A DNA stretch of 64,000 nt, from contig NZ_QMIM01000003.1 in assembly GCF_003287355.1 (NCBI RefSeq), positions 124,001-188,000 on the forward strand, in the 5' to 3' direction. The notes below the pieces were generated by a model that saw nothing but the letters and a program-made list of their open reading frames with translations, was not told where the DNA came from and did not search any database. Each line of letters starts with the position of its first letter. The first letter of the stretch is position 1. The position numbers were made by a program, and so were the translations under genes. The stretch comes from Halorubrum sp. 48-1-W. Its GTDB lineage: Archaea; Halobacteriota; Halobacteria; Halobacteriales; Haloferacaceae. Shown here piece by piece: positions 28,788 to 37,452 of the stretch.

Positions 28788-31700
28788 CCGGACTCGACAA
28801 CACGCCGTCGGACGATGAAGACGAAGAAGGGTTCTCTCCGACAACAGAACAGGAGGAGGCTCTGGAACTCGATCACAATATCGCGATCACCGCCGGGGCG
28901 GGGACCGGAAAGACGACGACGCTGACTCTCCGCTACCTCGAGATGCTGGAGTCCGACCCCGACATCGGACCTGAGAACATCGCGACGATCACCTTCACGA
29001 ACGATGCCGCGAATGAGATGCAGGAGCGTATCCGGGAGGAAGTAGCCGAGCGCCTCAGTGAAGCCCCCGAATCTGACGAGTACGACTACGGCCGGTGGCG
29101 CAATATCAAGGACGACTTGGAAGACGGCTATATCCACACCATCCACGGGTTCTGTTCGCGATTGCTCCGCGAGTACGTCGTTGAAGCCCCCGTCCAACCC
29201 GAGTTCGACACGCTGGACGAGGCTGATGCCAAGGTGTTGATGCAGGAGGTGGTCCGAGAGACGATCGACGCTCGATGGGAGACGAACGAAGACATTCGCC
29301 GTCTCGCTCGTCTCTGGAATCGGGATTCTCTCGAGCAAGTTCTCGTCGGTTTGCTTAATAGCCGACCAATGAGTACCGAGTGGGCCACTCGTTGGGAAGA
29401 CGCGTCTGTCGACGAGTATTTAGACCACATCTGGGCCACGTTCTATCCCACGGATCAGGAGATAGCTGAAGCACTCCTCAGTGACTCGTCAGTACAGACC
29501 GCCCTGCACACCATTTGCGATCTCTATGACCAGGGATTCGATATCGATTCCAGCGACAACGGAATGGAGCTCATTGAGACTGTCTCCGCGATTGCACACG
29601 ATACCGGGATTCACACTGGCGAGGCGGAAGGCAGAGAGTGGCAACGGGCCTTCGATGTCATCTGTGACCGACTGACGACGGGTAGTGGTGGCCGATACAG
29701 CCGGCGTCACTGGTACCGAGGATCCAAGTCGAGTTGGAGTGCTCGCGAGGATGAACAGGAGCAATTAGACGCAGCGGCGGATGCGCTTCTGGAAGGTCTC
29801 GAACCTGAAGAGAGGGAGTTCATCGGCGGACTCGACACTGAGTGGAACAGTAGTCATTACGTCCTGAGCCTCGCTCGTCTCTACTGTACCGTTCTGGAGG
29901 AGTACACGCAGACGAAATCGGATCAGAATACACTCGACTATCACGATCTCATCCATACCTGTATCGAGTTCCTGAACGCGAACGACCGCGTCTGTGAGCA
30001 GGTTCAGTCGCAGTTCGAGTACGTGATGGTCGACGAAATGCAGGACACCGACCTGCTCCAGTGGAAGCTCATCAAACTCCTGACCGCCGGTGATACCGAC
30101 GACTTTGACGCTCAGAACGTCTTCCTCGTCGGCGACGAGAAACAGAGCATCTACCGATTCCGTGGGGCTGACGTGACCACCTTCGGTTCGGCTCGTGAAG
30201 ACCTTGCCGCGGCTAATCCAGACGACATCGAGACAACCAAGCAACTCAAAGGTAACTTCCGAACGATCGAGGAGACGCGGGAGTTTCTGAACGCGCTCTT
30301 CGACGAGGTATTCGAGCCGATGGACGACGAGTACCGCGACTACGAAGCCGAGCCGCAGGCGCTTACCGACGAACGCCGAAAGGGTCGCGATGTCACCGGT
30401 TCGGTCGAGTACCTCCTCGTTCCCGACGAGGACATCCCGGCACTCCACGGTGACGACTACCTGAATCAGACACCTCGATTCGCTGGCCACGGAGAGCGTG
30501 AGGCCCACGCGCTCGCCAGCCGCCTCACCTCGTTGCTAGACGATTCGCCCGAGATCTACGATGAAGACGAAGGGTGCCTTCGACCTGCGAAACCTGAGGA
30601 CATCACTATCCTGCTGCGCGCTCGCACCCGTCTCAAGGAGCACGAACGAGCGCTGGATGCATACGAGATCCCGTATACTGTTGTGTCGGGGACCGGGTTC
30701 TGGGATGCCCCCGAGATCACAGCCCTGGTCAATCTGCTCACGTTCTTCGAGAACCCGGACGACGACATCGCGCTCTACGGTGTCCTCCGGTCGCCGCTGT
30801 TTGGCTTCCCTGACGAGGACCTCGCCCGACTCCACTCCGAGGGTCAATCACTCTGGACTGCTCTCCAGACGACTGAGGACGACCTCGAGGACGCAGCACG
30901 CCTCTTGAGCGAATGGCGACAACTCGCTGCCGTCAGCGACGAGGTCTCGGCTGACACGACGGTTCCGTGGGGGACGTTGCTCTCCCAGATCATCGACGAC
31001 ACCGGGTATATCGCTAGTGTCGGCGCCGACGAACGGCCACGGCAGGCGGCAGTGAACATCAACAAATTCCGCGAACAGCTCCGCGCGTGGGAGGAAGGTG
31101 GCGTCAAGACGGTCTCGGAACTTCTTACGCGAATCGAGCGTCGGAAGGAGATCGAGTCCCACGCCGACGAGGCGACTATTCCCGAAGATGCTGACGGCGT
31201 CCAGATCCGGACCATCCATTCAGCGAAGGGACTTGAGTTCCCTATCGTTGCGATACCCGAAGTTGGCACCGAGTTCAACTTCCAAGGGGACGTCGACGAC
31301 TATGGGAAAGTCTACCTCGACGAACTCGATGTCGCCGACGGCGGGTCAGAACCAGTCCTTGGTCTGAAAGCTCCGTCAGCTGACGATCCCTACGAGCACC
31401 AGAACACGCTCGCTCGGACGAGGCTTCAGGACGAGGTCAGGATGCAGGAACGAGCCGAGCTGAAACGTCTCCTCTATGTCGCAGCGACGCGGACCCGAGA
31501 CCACCTACTCTTCAGTGGCGTTCACTCCATCGAGGCTGATGAGGGGGAAGAGTTGGGGTTAGGTGATGCGAATGACGCCGCAGATGCTCGGTACTGGCGT
31601 GACTGGCTCCAACCAATTCTGTTAGAAGACGAGGATGGCGACGCGGGGCATATTATTGGCCCACTCTCCGTCGGGGCAGAGCATACGACCACCATCCGTG

Positions 31701-32500
31701 GGAGTGAATACACGGTTCGAGTACCAACAGCCCCCGTCCACGACTGGGACGCGTCGGCATCGACTGAGCGCGACTATCCCCAGATCGACATTCCTGCTCC
31801 AGAGGTATCCACTCCCCCGACGTCGATTACAGCGACAAACTTCGCAAAGGCACTCTCTCCCGATGATGTAGCCGTCTACACCGACGAACTCGAAGAGGAT
31901 GCCGCGGGTCTCGAAACCGACGGTCTACAGGCCAACCATCTGGGAACGATCGTCCACAAACTCTGTGAGCTACGACCTGATCGAGATCGGTGGCGCTCTA
32001 TCGCGTCCCGGCTGGGTTCTGTTCTAGATGATACGGTGACCGATGGAGATTTGGACCGGATCGAAGAGTACACTGAGCGCTGTTTGCAGTTCCGTGACGG
32101 TGTCGTCGACGATGAATCGCCGATGACTATCCACGAGGAACTCGCGGTTGTAGCACGGTTAGAGGCTGGTCGAATCGTCGGTGATATCGATCTGCTTCTG
32201 GTCACCCCGGACAGCTACCACGTCATCGATTACAAGACGAACGATACCTCTCAACGGTCGGTCGACGACCTCGCAGGGAAGTACTGGCCACAACTCGAGG
32301 TGTATGCTGCTGCTCTCCACCAGAATGACGACTCCCGAACCGTTCACACGACGTTGTACTTTGCTGACGCCGATGAGCACCGGACCACGACCCACGATAT
32401 GCTCTCCCTGGATATTCTCGGTGATGACCTGAACACGCAACTCGAGGAGTTAACTCAGTCCGCCGGCGCGGCAGTCCCGGGAAGTCCGGGCGCTCACTGA
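28784..32500 (+). CDS. AddA-like UvrD helicase with RecB-type nuclease domain
   Basis: A 1238-aa SF1A protein. Walker A ITAGAGTGKTTTLTLRY lies near residue 37. Walker B reads MVDEMQDTDLLQWK, followed by DEKQSIYRFRGAD and TIHSAKGLEFPIVA. The C-terminal 200 residues carry GDIDLLLV and YHVIDYKTND (about 1150), then WPQLEVYAAAL, which is the RecB-family nuclease signature. It overlaps the AddB-like gene by four bases, so the two form a heterodimer in all likelihood. Together they would unwind and cut linear DNA. The GC content is high compared with the McrBC arm, so this pair may have a different origin from the rest of the island. Confidence 0.85.
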   Translation: MTGLDNTPSDDEDEEGFSPTTEQEEALELDHNIAITAGAGTGKTTTLTLRYLEMLESDPDIGPENIATITFTNDAANEMQERIREEVAERLSEAPESDEYDYGRWRNIKDDLEDGYIHTIHGFCSRLLREYVVEAPVQPEFDTLDEADAKVLMQEVVRETIDARWETNEDIRRLARLWNRDSLEQVLVGLLNSRPMSTEWATRWEDASVDEYLDHIWATFYPTDQEIAEALLSDSSVQTALHTICDLYDQGFDIDSSDNGMELIETVSAIAHDTGIHTGEAEGREWQRAFDVICDRLTTGSGGRYSRRHWYRGSKSSWSAREDEQEQLDAAADALLEGLEPEEREFIGGLDTEWNSSHYVLSLARLYCTVLEEYTQTKSDQNTLDYHDLIHTCIEFLNANDRVCEQVQSQFEYVMVDEMQDTDLLQWKLIKLLTAGDTDDFDAQNVFLVGDEKQSIYRFRGADVTTFGSAREDLAAANPDDIETTKQLKGNFRTIEETREFLNALFDEVFEPMDDEYRDYEAEPQALTDERRKGRDVTGSVEYLLVPDEDIPALHGDDYLNQTPRFAGHGEREAHALASRLTSLLDDSPEIYDEDEGCLRPAKPEDITILLRARTRLKEHERALDAYEIPYTVVSGTGFWDAPEITALVNLLTFFENPDDDIALYGVLRSPLFGFPDEDLARLHSEGQSLWTALQTTEDDLEDAARLLSEWRQLAAVSDEVSADTTVPWGTLLSQIIDDTGYIASVGADERPRQAAVNINKFREQLRAWEEGGVKTVSELLTRIERRKEIESHADEATIPEDADGVQIRTIHSAKGLEFPIVAIPEVGTEFNFQGDVDDYGKVYLDELDVADGGSEPVLGLKAPSADDPYEHQNTLARTRLQDEVRMQERAELKRLLYVAATRTRDHLLFSGVHSIEADEGEELGLGDANDAADARYWRDWLQPILLEDEDGDAGHIIGPLSVGAEHTTTIRGSEYTVRVPTAPVHDWDASASTERDYPQIDIPAPEVSTPPTSITATNFAKALSPDDVAVYTDELEEDAAGLETDGLQANHLGTIVHKLCELRPDRDRWRSIASRLGSVLDDTVTDGDLDRIEEYTERCLQFRDGVVDDESPMTIHEELAVVARLEAGRIVGDIDLLLVTPDSYHVIDYKTNDTSQRSVDDLAGKYWPQLEVYAAALHQNDDSRTVHTTLYFADADEHRTTTHDMLSLDILGDDLNTQLEELTQSAGAAVPGSPGAH

Positions 32501-32552
32501 GGAATCCACGTATTCTCGGGCTCTATTTCCTATTTCTGTTCTCAGCACTCGA

Positions 32553-32560
32553 AATTTAAA
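32553..32560 (+). promoter_or_regulatory. TATA-like element before the helical protein/peptidase pair
   Basis: ATTTAAAG preceded by a purine-rich CGAA (BRE-like) lies about 45-50 bases before the ATG at 32606, in the 105-base gap after the AddA-like gene. It suggests that the last two plus-strand genes can be transcribed on their own. Confidence 0.4.
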
Positions 32561-32605
32561 GCGAAAAGTTATATGACTCGACAAGGCGTACACACATACT
32601 AGCCT

Positions 32606-33058
32606 ATGACTCGATGGCGAGCGAAGCGCCGGTACGAGGCCAACCGGCGGTTCGGCGAGCGTGCTGACGAGGCGCTCGTAGCCATCTCTATCCTCAAAGC
32701 GAAGCGTGACGGCATCGACCTTGAGCAGAGTGAGGAAGATCTGCAAGCGAAACTCGAGTCGGGCCGACACCTGCTTGAGAGAATTCGTGACGCGCTCGAT
32801 GAAGATCCCGACGCCGATCCGTACGAGTTAGCAATTGCGGAGCAGATCCAGAAGAACGCGATTACTGCAAGCTCTCGACTGGTCGGCGATTTCGACGATC
32901 TGATTGAAGTTATGGAGACTGCCGAAGAAACTCTCACTTATCAAGAAGGTCTCGACGATGTCCGTCAACAATTAAAGGAAATCTCGGAGACTGCGAGTCG
33001 CACTTCTCGAGATAGTATCAACCGTATGCGGGGGACTCTTGCCGACGGAACTCGCTGA
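32606..33058 (+). CDS. Small all-helical charged protein, unknown function
   Basis: A 150-aa protein, basic at the start (MTRWRAKRRYEANRRFGERAD) and acidic after, predicted to be a helical bundle or coiled coil throughout. It has no recognisable domain, signal peptide or membrane segment. Its 3' end overlaps the start of the peptidase gene by about 20 bases, so the two are translationally coupled and likely work together. It may be a partner, substrate or inhibitor of the peptidase; that is a guess from coupling only. It resembles no antitoxin that I can name. Confidence 0.65.
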   Translation: MTRWRAKRRYEANRRFGERADEALVAISILKAKRDGIDLEQSEEDLQAKLESGRHLLERIRDALDEDPDADPYELAIAEQIQKNAITASSRLVGDFDDLIEVMETAEETLTYQEGLDDVRQQLKEISETASRTSRDSINRMRGTLADGTR

Positions 33059-34157
33059 GTCCCAAGTTGCGTTTCTTCAGGGCAAGTTCGAGGCTGCACG
33101 CGAGGTTCTGGATACCCTCGACACGACTGTTCCTGCGACGAATTCAATTTACAGCTCCGTTGAGGACGGATTCGATAATATCGAGGAAACCCGTCTCCTC
33201 TACGAACGAGCATATGATCAGGAACCAGACGCTGAAGCGACTCACGAACTGTACGAAGAGTACCTCCGAGCTATCGATGCCGTTGCTTCGGAACTCCAGG
33301 TACTGGAGATAGAACTTGTCTACCTAGATCTACATCAGTATCAACGCAACTCGACTACGTCTAGTCGGCTCGACCACGCGTCATCCCTCTCGTCGGAACT
33401 TGAGGAGGCATTTGGAATCGATATTACAGTCCTCCCAGTGATCTGGGATGGATTCGCAATCGATCCCCTCGATCAGAATATCCCTGCTACCGGTGACTTG
33501 AGCCAGATTTACGTCCTCATTCTCCCCAGAACTCAGAGTGACCCGGAGTTCTATGCCCCAATTGTGGCTCACGAACTAGCTCACGCGGTCTTGGACCGGC
33601 AGGACGAACTAAAGACGGACTTCTATAATGCCGTGAGAGAAGTGCAACGACGAACTCGCCAAGAGATTGATGATGAGGCTCATTTCGCACGCTCATGGCG
33701 GACGTGGTTCGAGGAGCTGTTCTGTGACGCCTGTGGGGTGTTGACCTTCGGACCGGCCTATCTCTCCTCGCTTGCCAGGCACCTTCACCACTCAAACCCG
33801 TATTATATCGAGAAGGATGCCGATAGAGACCTTCATCCACCACCCGCACTTCGATTCGATCTCGTGATGGACCTCTCTGATGACTTCTTCCCCGAGCTAA
33901 TGGACGGAATTCGCGATGACCGCATCGCATTCGAGCGCCATCTCGATGCTCTTGAACACAGTCGGCCGCGAATCTACGAGACCTACGACTACGGCGACCT
34001 CCGGACCTTCATCACGCAGGAAGTCCCGGCAGCGGTTGATCACGATATCGAGGTACTCGTTGACGACATCTCAGCTGGTGTAGCCCCGGAGGACTGCCCA
34101 GAGCGGGCACATCGATTAGCAGCGAATCAATACTGGCTGGATACCTATTCTCCCTAG
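33039..34157 (+). CDS. Gluzincin-type zinc metallopeptidase-like protein
   Basis: A 372-aa protein. The central region has IVAHELAHAVLD (HExxH, about residue 177), with WFEELFCDACG about 45 residues later; the ELFCD part fits the ExxxD third-ligand motif of gluzincins. The first 130 residues are helical, and the C-terminal 120 are mixed. The only long start is TTG 33039, inside the preceding gene; no in-frame ATG comes soon after, so the start is uncertain. The stop overlaps the end of the convergent Argonaute gene by four bases. Zinc peptidases in defence loci can activate or destroy regulators, but the target here is unknown. Confidence 0.65.
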   Translation: MPTELAESQVAFLQGKFEAAREVLDTLDTTVPATNSIYSSVEDGFDNIEETRLLYERAYDQEPDAEATHELYEEYLRAIDAVASELQVLEIELVYLDLHQYQRNSTTSSRLDHASSLSSELEEAFGIDITVLPVIWDGFAIDPLDQNIPATGDLSQIYVLILPRTQSDPEFYAPIVAHELAHAVLDRQDELKTDFYNAVREVQRRTRQEIDDEAHFARSWRTWFEELFCDACGVLTFGPAYLSSLARHLHHSNPYYIEKDADRDLHPPPALRFDLVMDLSDDFFPELMDGIRDDRIAFERHLDALEHSRPRIYETYDYGDLRTFITQEVPAAVDHDIEVLVDDISAGVAPEDCPERAHRLAANQYWLDTYSP

Positions 34158-36349
34158 AACGGGGGATAAGTAAGGCGTGAGACGCGGTCGTGACTGAGAC
34201 GGCGGTTCATTCTCCGTGTGAGATACACGGTCAGCGGATCTTTGATTCCCTTCGAAGGTGCGCCCCAATTCAGTTCGGAGAGATAGAACGCGTCGCGTCC
34301 GACTGAGTAAATATCGAAACTACCCTCCTCAACAGCTATCTTACAGAGGATCGGCTGGGGTGTACCCTGTTTCAATTGCGGAGCATCTGTGGTAAGTAGC
34401 AGGACAGTTTCGTCGTCCAGCTGCGCATACGAACCCATATCCGGCATTCCATCGTCGTCGTAGATACGATATGTTGGGGAATGTTGGACGTCGACGCCTA
34501 CCCACTTGAAGGAGTCCGTCACGTACCCATTCGATTTCAGATATTCGACCCCCTCACGGAGTCCAGCGATCTCCTCGTCGCCGAGGTAGCCGTTTCGGTG
34601 AATCGTCAGGGAGTCCAATTGCTCGAATCCAGATCGGGGGTTGGTGACTGCTCCCTGGACAGCTCGAATTAGAATCTGCTTCGCTAAGCCCTGATTCGTC
34701 ACGGTACTCCGACCGGTCGGGTTCGTCTCCTCCGTTTGGTAGAGAATCTGGTTATTGGTTCCCGACACAACGACTCCACTGGCTACCGTCCGGTCGCGAC
34801 CTGTCACACTGAGTCCGAGGTAGGCGTCTGTGTCGAGTTGATTCTCGATACTAAACGGGACGACGCCCAGCTTCACCCCTAACCCGACTGCCGTATTCGC
34901 AATAACATCGTCCTCGTGTCCCGACCGCTGAGCGCTGCGTAGATTCACTGCTGTCAACGATTGCAGCGGCTTCCCCTCCAGTATCTCGATCAATTGGTGG
35001 TAGACCTCTTCGTCGTGCTGGGGGAGGTAGCCAAATCCGGCGTCGATATTATCTAAGGACTGCTGCCAGTCTTCGACCTCGTGCGGATCCTCGTAGTTGA
35101 CTCTCCCTGGTGGATCCGAGAGGATAATTCCAAGGTGATCTTCGACGTATTCCCGAACCTGTTGATATGCCCTGAGAGCGTCGTCTTCCGCACCCTCTGG
35201 AAAGAGGACTGCTATATTGAAATCCTCATCAAACGTGCGTCGAGGACCGACCTCCTCGAGATATCCCTGCTTCGCCGGGTTCCAATATTCCTGAGTGAGA
35301 GGGCTGCCGTCGAAGCTAATGTTCGGCCGTCCGATGCCCATCTCTGTCGAGGGATCGTCGCCGAACGTCAGTACGGGATATCCATATGCGCTAATCCCAT
35401 CACGCACCGGCGGTTGGCTAATGTCGGTCTGGATAGTGCCGATATTGATATTGCCGATCAGCTCACGGAAGCCTTCGACTTTCTCCCATCGTTCCCGAGG
35501 CGAGAACGTCGCCCGTTGGCTGATGTCGTCCGGGCGATCTTCAGACGGTGCAAACAGGAGCAACGATGGGGCAGCGGGATACCAATCACTGTTTCCGTAC
35601 CGGATTTTGACGGTCGGTTCAGAGGGGTCGACTTTGTCCGCGACTTCCCGACCGTGTCGGTCCTCTATTTCATCCAGTGTCTCGTTGTCGAATCGGCCGG
35701 GCGGGACCTCAGAAACGGTTGTGTTCTCGAAAACCCCCGTCACAGTACAGGAGGTCCGATCCGAGGTCTGGAAGATGAACGTCCGCCCGACGAGTTCCTC
35801 GCTGACTCGGTCGATCCCCCAGCTATCGTCGTTCAGGTAGTCCGCTAGCGTGCGCGATCCGATCGCTCCAAGCGTCGGATCCAGAGTGATGAGGGGTCGG
35901 TCGTGGTAACTAATTCGCACTTCGACGCCGGGGTGGATATCATATCCTTCGATTTGCGTCTCACGATTTTCCCGATAGAAGGTATTCTTCGTCGAGTCGT
36001 ACCAGTATCCGTCCGCTTCGAGATCCTGCTTCAACTCCTCGATGAGCGCTTCCTGCAGGATCTTGAAATCGCTCCACTCGGAGAAATCGAGCTCTGTTTC
36101 GTGAGCGAATTCTAATTCTGCTCCCTCCGCAGATTGAATCGTGGCGTACTCTTGCTCGGTTCCGATTACCGCGATGTAGTGTCGACTACCTTGGCTGTAC
36201 CAACGTGCCCTTCCTCCGATGTTTTCTTCGAGGATTGTGGCGTGGGCGTTGAGAAGGGGGTAGTTGTCGTTGGGTTGGGGATCGATATCATAGAGATCTG
36301 CAGTCACCGGCGGCACGTCGATCTCAAACGAATTGATGAACCGACCCAT
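34154..36349 (-). CDS. Prokaryotic Argonaute, predicted catalytically inactive
   Basis: A 731-aa protein. Residues 100-230 hold an N/PAZ-like region (VRISYHDRPLITLDP, ELVGRTFIFQ). GYPVLTFGDD near 324 fits the L2 linker. FNIAVLFPEG to VIANTAVGLGVKLGVVPFS (387-500) is the MID domain, with the conserved Lys at 493. The PIWI domain follows: AYLGLSVTG has Ser514 where the first catalytic Asp belongs, and LTIHRNGYLG has Asn586 where HRDG is usual, 72 residues later. The last ligand region (DPLTVYLTRRMN) lacks the Asp/His. It should bind guide and target but not cut, like long-B pAgos, which rely on partner effectors. No effector is encoded beside it on the same strand. A TATA element about 25-30 bases upstream of the ATG predicts a leaderless transcript. 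Confidence 0.85.
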   Translation of the reverse strand: MGRFINSFEIDVPPVTADLYDIDPQPNDNYPLLNAHATILEENIGGRARWYSQGSRHYIAVIGTEQEYATIQSAEGAELEFAHETELDFSEWSDFKILQEALIEELKQDLEADGYWYDSTKNTFYRENRETQIEGYDIHPGVEVRISYHDRPLITLDPTLGAIGSRTLADYLNDDSWGIDRVSEELVGRTFIFQTSDRTSCTVTGVFENTTVSEVPPGRFDNETLDEIEDRHGREVADKVDPSEPTVKIRYGNSDWYPAAPSLLLFAPSEDRPDDISQRATFSPRERWEKVEGFRELIGNINIGTIQTDISQPPVRDGISAYGYPVLTFGDDPSTEMGIGRPNISFDGSPLTQEYWNPAKQGYLEEVGPRRTFDEDFNIAVLFPEGAEDDALRAYQQVREYVEDHLGIILSDPPGRVNYEDPHEVEDWQQSLDNIDAGFGYLPQHDEEVYHQLIEILEGKPLQSLTAVNLRSAQRSGHEDDVIANTAVGLGVKLGVVPFSIENQLDTDAYLGLSVTGRDRTVASGVVVSGTNNQILYQTEETNPTGRSTVTNQGLAKQILIRAVQGAVTNPRSGFEQLDSLTIHRNGYLGDEEIAGLREGVEYLKSNGYVTDSFKWVGVDVQHSPTYRIYDDDGMPDMGSYAQLDDETVLLLTTDAPQLKQGTPQPILCKIAVEEGSFDIYSVGRDAFYLSELNWGAPSKGIKDPLTVYLTRRMNRRLSHDRVSRLTYPPF

Positions 36350-36372
36350 TATGTTCTATTCGCTATTGACAG

Positions 36373-36381
36373 GATATAATA
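36373..36381 (-). promoter_or_regulatory. TATA element of the Argonaute gene
   Basis: On the minus strand, GGTATTATATCCTG is centred about 28 bases before the ATG at 36349. This is the spacing expected for a leaderless haloarchaeal mRNA. Confidence 0.5.
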
Positions 36382-36476
36382 CCCCGCGGTTTTCCGGTGA
36401 ACTGCTGATGTTTGAGCCAAAAGGTTCGCTGAACTCGCGGTACCAAGTACTTATGCCTGCCTTTCGGACGATGTGT

Positions 36477-36748
36477 ATGGGGCTATTTGAGACCTTATTT
36501 AGCTCATTCACCGGTGACTCCGTTCCTCAGGCTCAGCAGCCAGGTCAGCACAAGGTCTTCCCCGACGAGAAGTACAACGTCGCTTCCGCTGTAGCTGACC
36601 GGCGTGAAGAACTCAGGATCTTAGAACAGCTACTGGAATCCAACCAAACCTCACCGACCCACAACCTCGGAGGGTCGACCGTGCTCACACGTGGGCGTCC
36701 ACGGACGCGCTCCTTGAAGAGGTACAGGCCGTGTCTGACGGTGACTAA
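36477..36748 (+). pseudogene. Possible small frameshifted hypothetical gene
   Basis: From ATG 36477 one frame reads MGLFETLFSSF, later DEKYNVASAVADRREEL and LEQLLESNQ. Near 36650 the frame with coding character changes and reads TWASTDALLEEVQAVSDGD before TAA 36746-36748. The combined 90-residue product would be acidic and helical. The length (272 bases) is not a multiple of three, so either the gene is broken by an indel or one half is noncoding. No family is recognised. Confidence 0.35.
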
Positions 36749-36870
36749 GGGCCAACCATCGGACTTCCAACCAACCCTTCGACCGTCTGAGACTCAAAGG
36801 ACCGATGATCACCGTTCTCGATACTGCAATTACCGTTTACAGTTATATTTGAGTACAGCGTGTAGAAGCT

Positions 36871-37194
36871 ATGAGTTTCGAGATCGTGGGGTTTGAAACG
36901 GAACTTGACACGGATGCGGCGCTGCCGCCCGACTGCGAGAGCGACGACCACACCGTACCGATTAGTTTCGAGGCGTTCTTTCCGAGTTCGTTCATGCGAC
37001 TCTATACCGACGCAGAGACGTTTGCTGAATTCATGCGGGACAGCCCGTGGCATGTCACGACGCTGGCCGAGTTCGAGATGATCCCGGAGCCGGATCTAGA
37101 TGTCTATGTCGACGACCGGACGGAGTTCAGGTCATGGACGGAGATGCTAAGAGCAGCGGGTCCGGACTTCATCAAGCGGGTACAGAACCACTAA
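36871..37194 (+). CDS. Hypothetical protein, 107 aa
   Basis: An acidic 107-aa protein beginning MSFEIVGFETELDTDA, with a run of aromatic residues (ISFEAFFPSSFMRLY) and FRSWTEMLRAAGPDF near the end. It has no signal peptide, membrane segment or known domain. It is a single gene with a TATA-like TTATATTTG about 30 bases upstream (near 36843). The function is unknown. Confidence 0.55.
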   Translation: MSFEIVGFETELDTDAALPPDCESDDHTVPISFEAFFPSSFMRLYTDAETFAEFMRDSPWHVTTLAEFEMIPEPDLDVYVDDRTEFRSWTEMLRAAGPDFIKRVQNH

Positions 37195-37452
37195 ACTCTC
37201 TCACAGACCAAGAGTTTCAGAAACCCGGCTTGATTTTGACCTAAACTCACGGAATCAAGAACGCTCTCGTACAGCGAGCCGAGCGGGCGCTTCACGGCCG
37301 AGTTCACTGTCTTGGTTATCGGGTGCTGGTTGTGACACCATGTGTATTCTCACATTGTGTGCCTGATCGGATGGCGCGAAGATACGGTCCTGAACCCACC
37401 AACGGCCGGATCGTGAACAAGATTTAGTCCGAATGGCACACAACCACGGCAT

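Noticed and set aside
27942-28844. 300-codon minus-strand frame under the AddB-like gene
   Set aside because: Shadow of a gene with an intact nuclease core and Fe-S cysteines.
13207-34157. A BREX locus
   Set aside because: There is a large methylase, but no PglZ, BrxC-type ATPase or BrxL/Lon-like gene was seen.
35081-35848. 255-codon plus-strand frame opposite the Argonaute
   Set aside because: No coding signature. The Argonaute frame accounts for the MID and PIWI conservation.
34154-36349. PIWI-RE or short pAgo with fused Sir2/TIR effector
   Set aside because: The protein has N/PAZ-like, MID and PIWI regions in long-type order, with no Sir2 or TIR motifs. The usual DinG-type partner of PIWI-RE is also absent.
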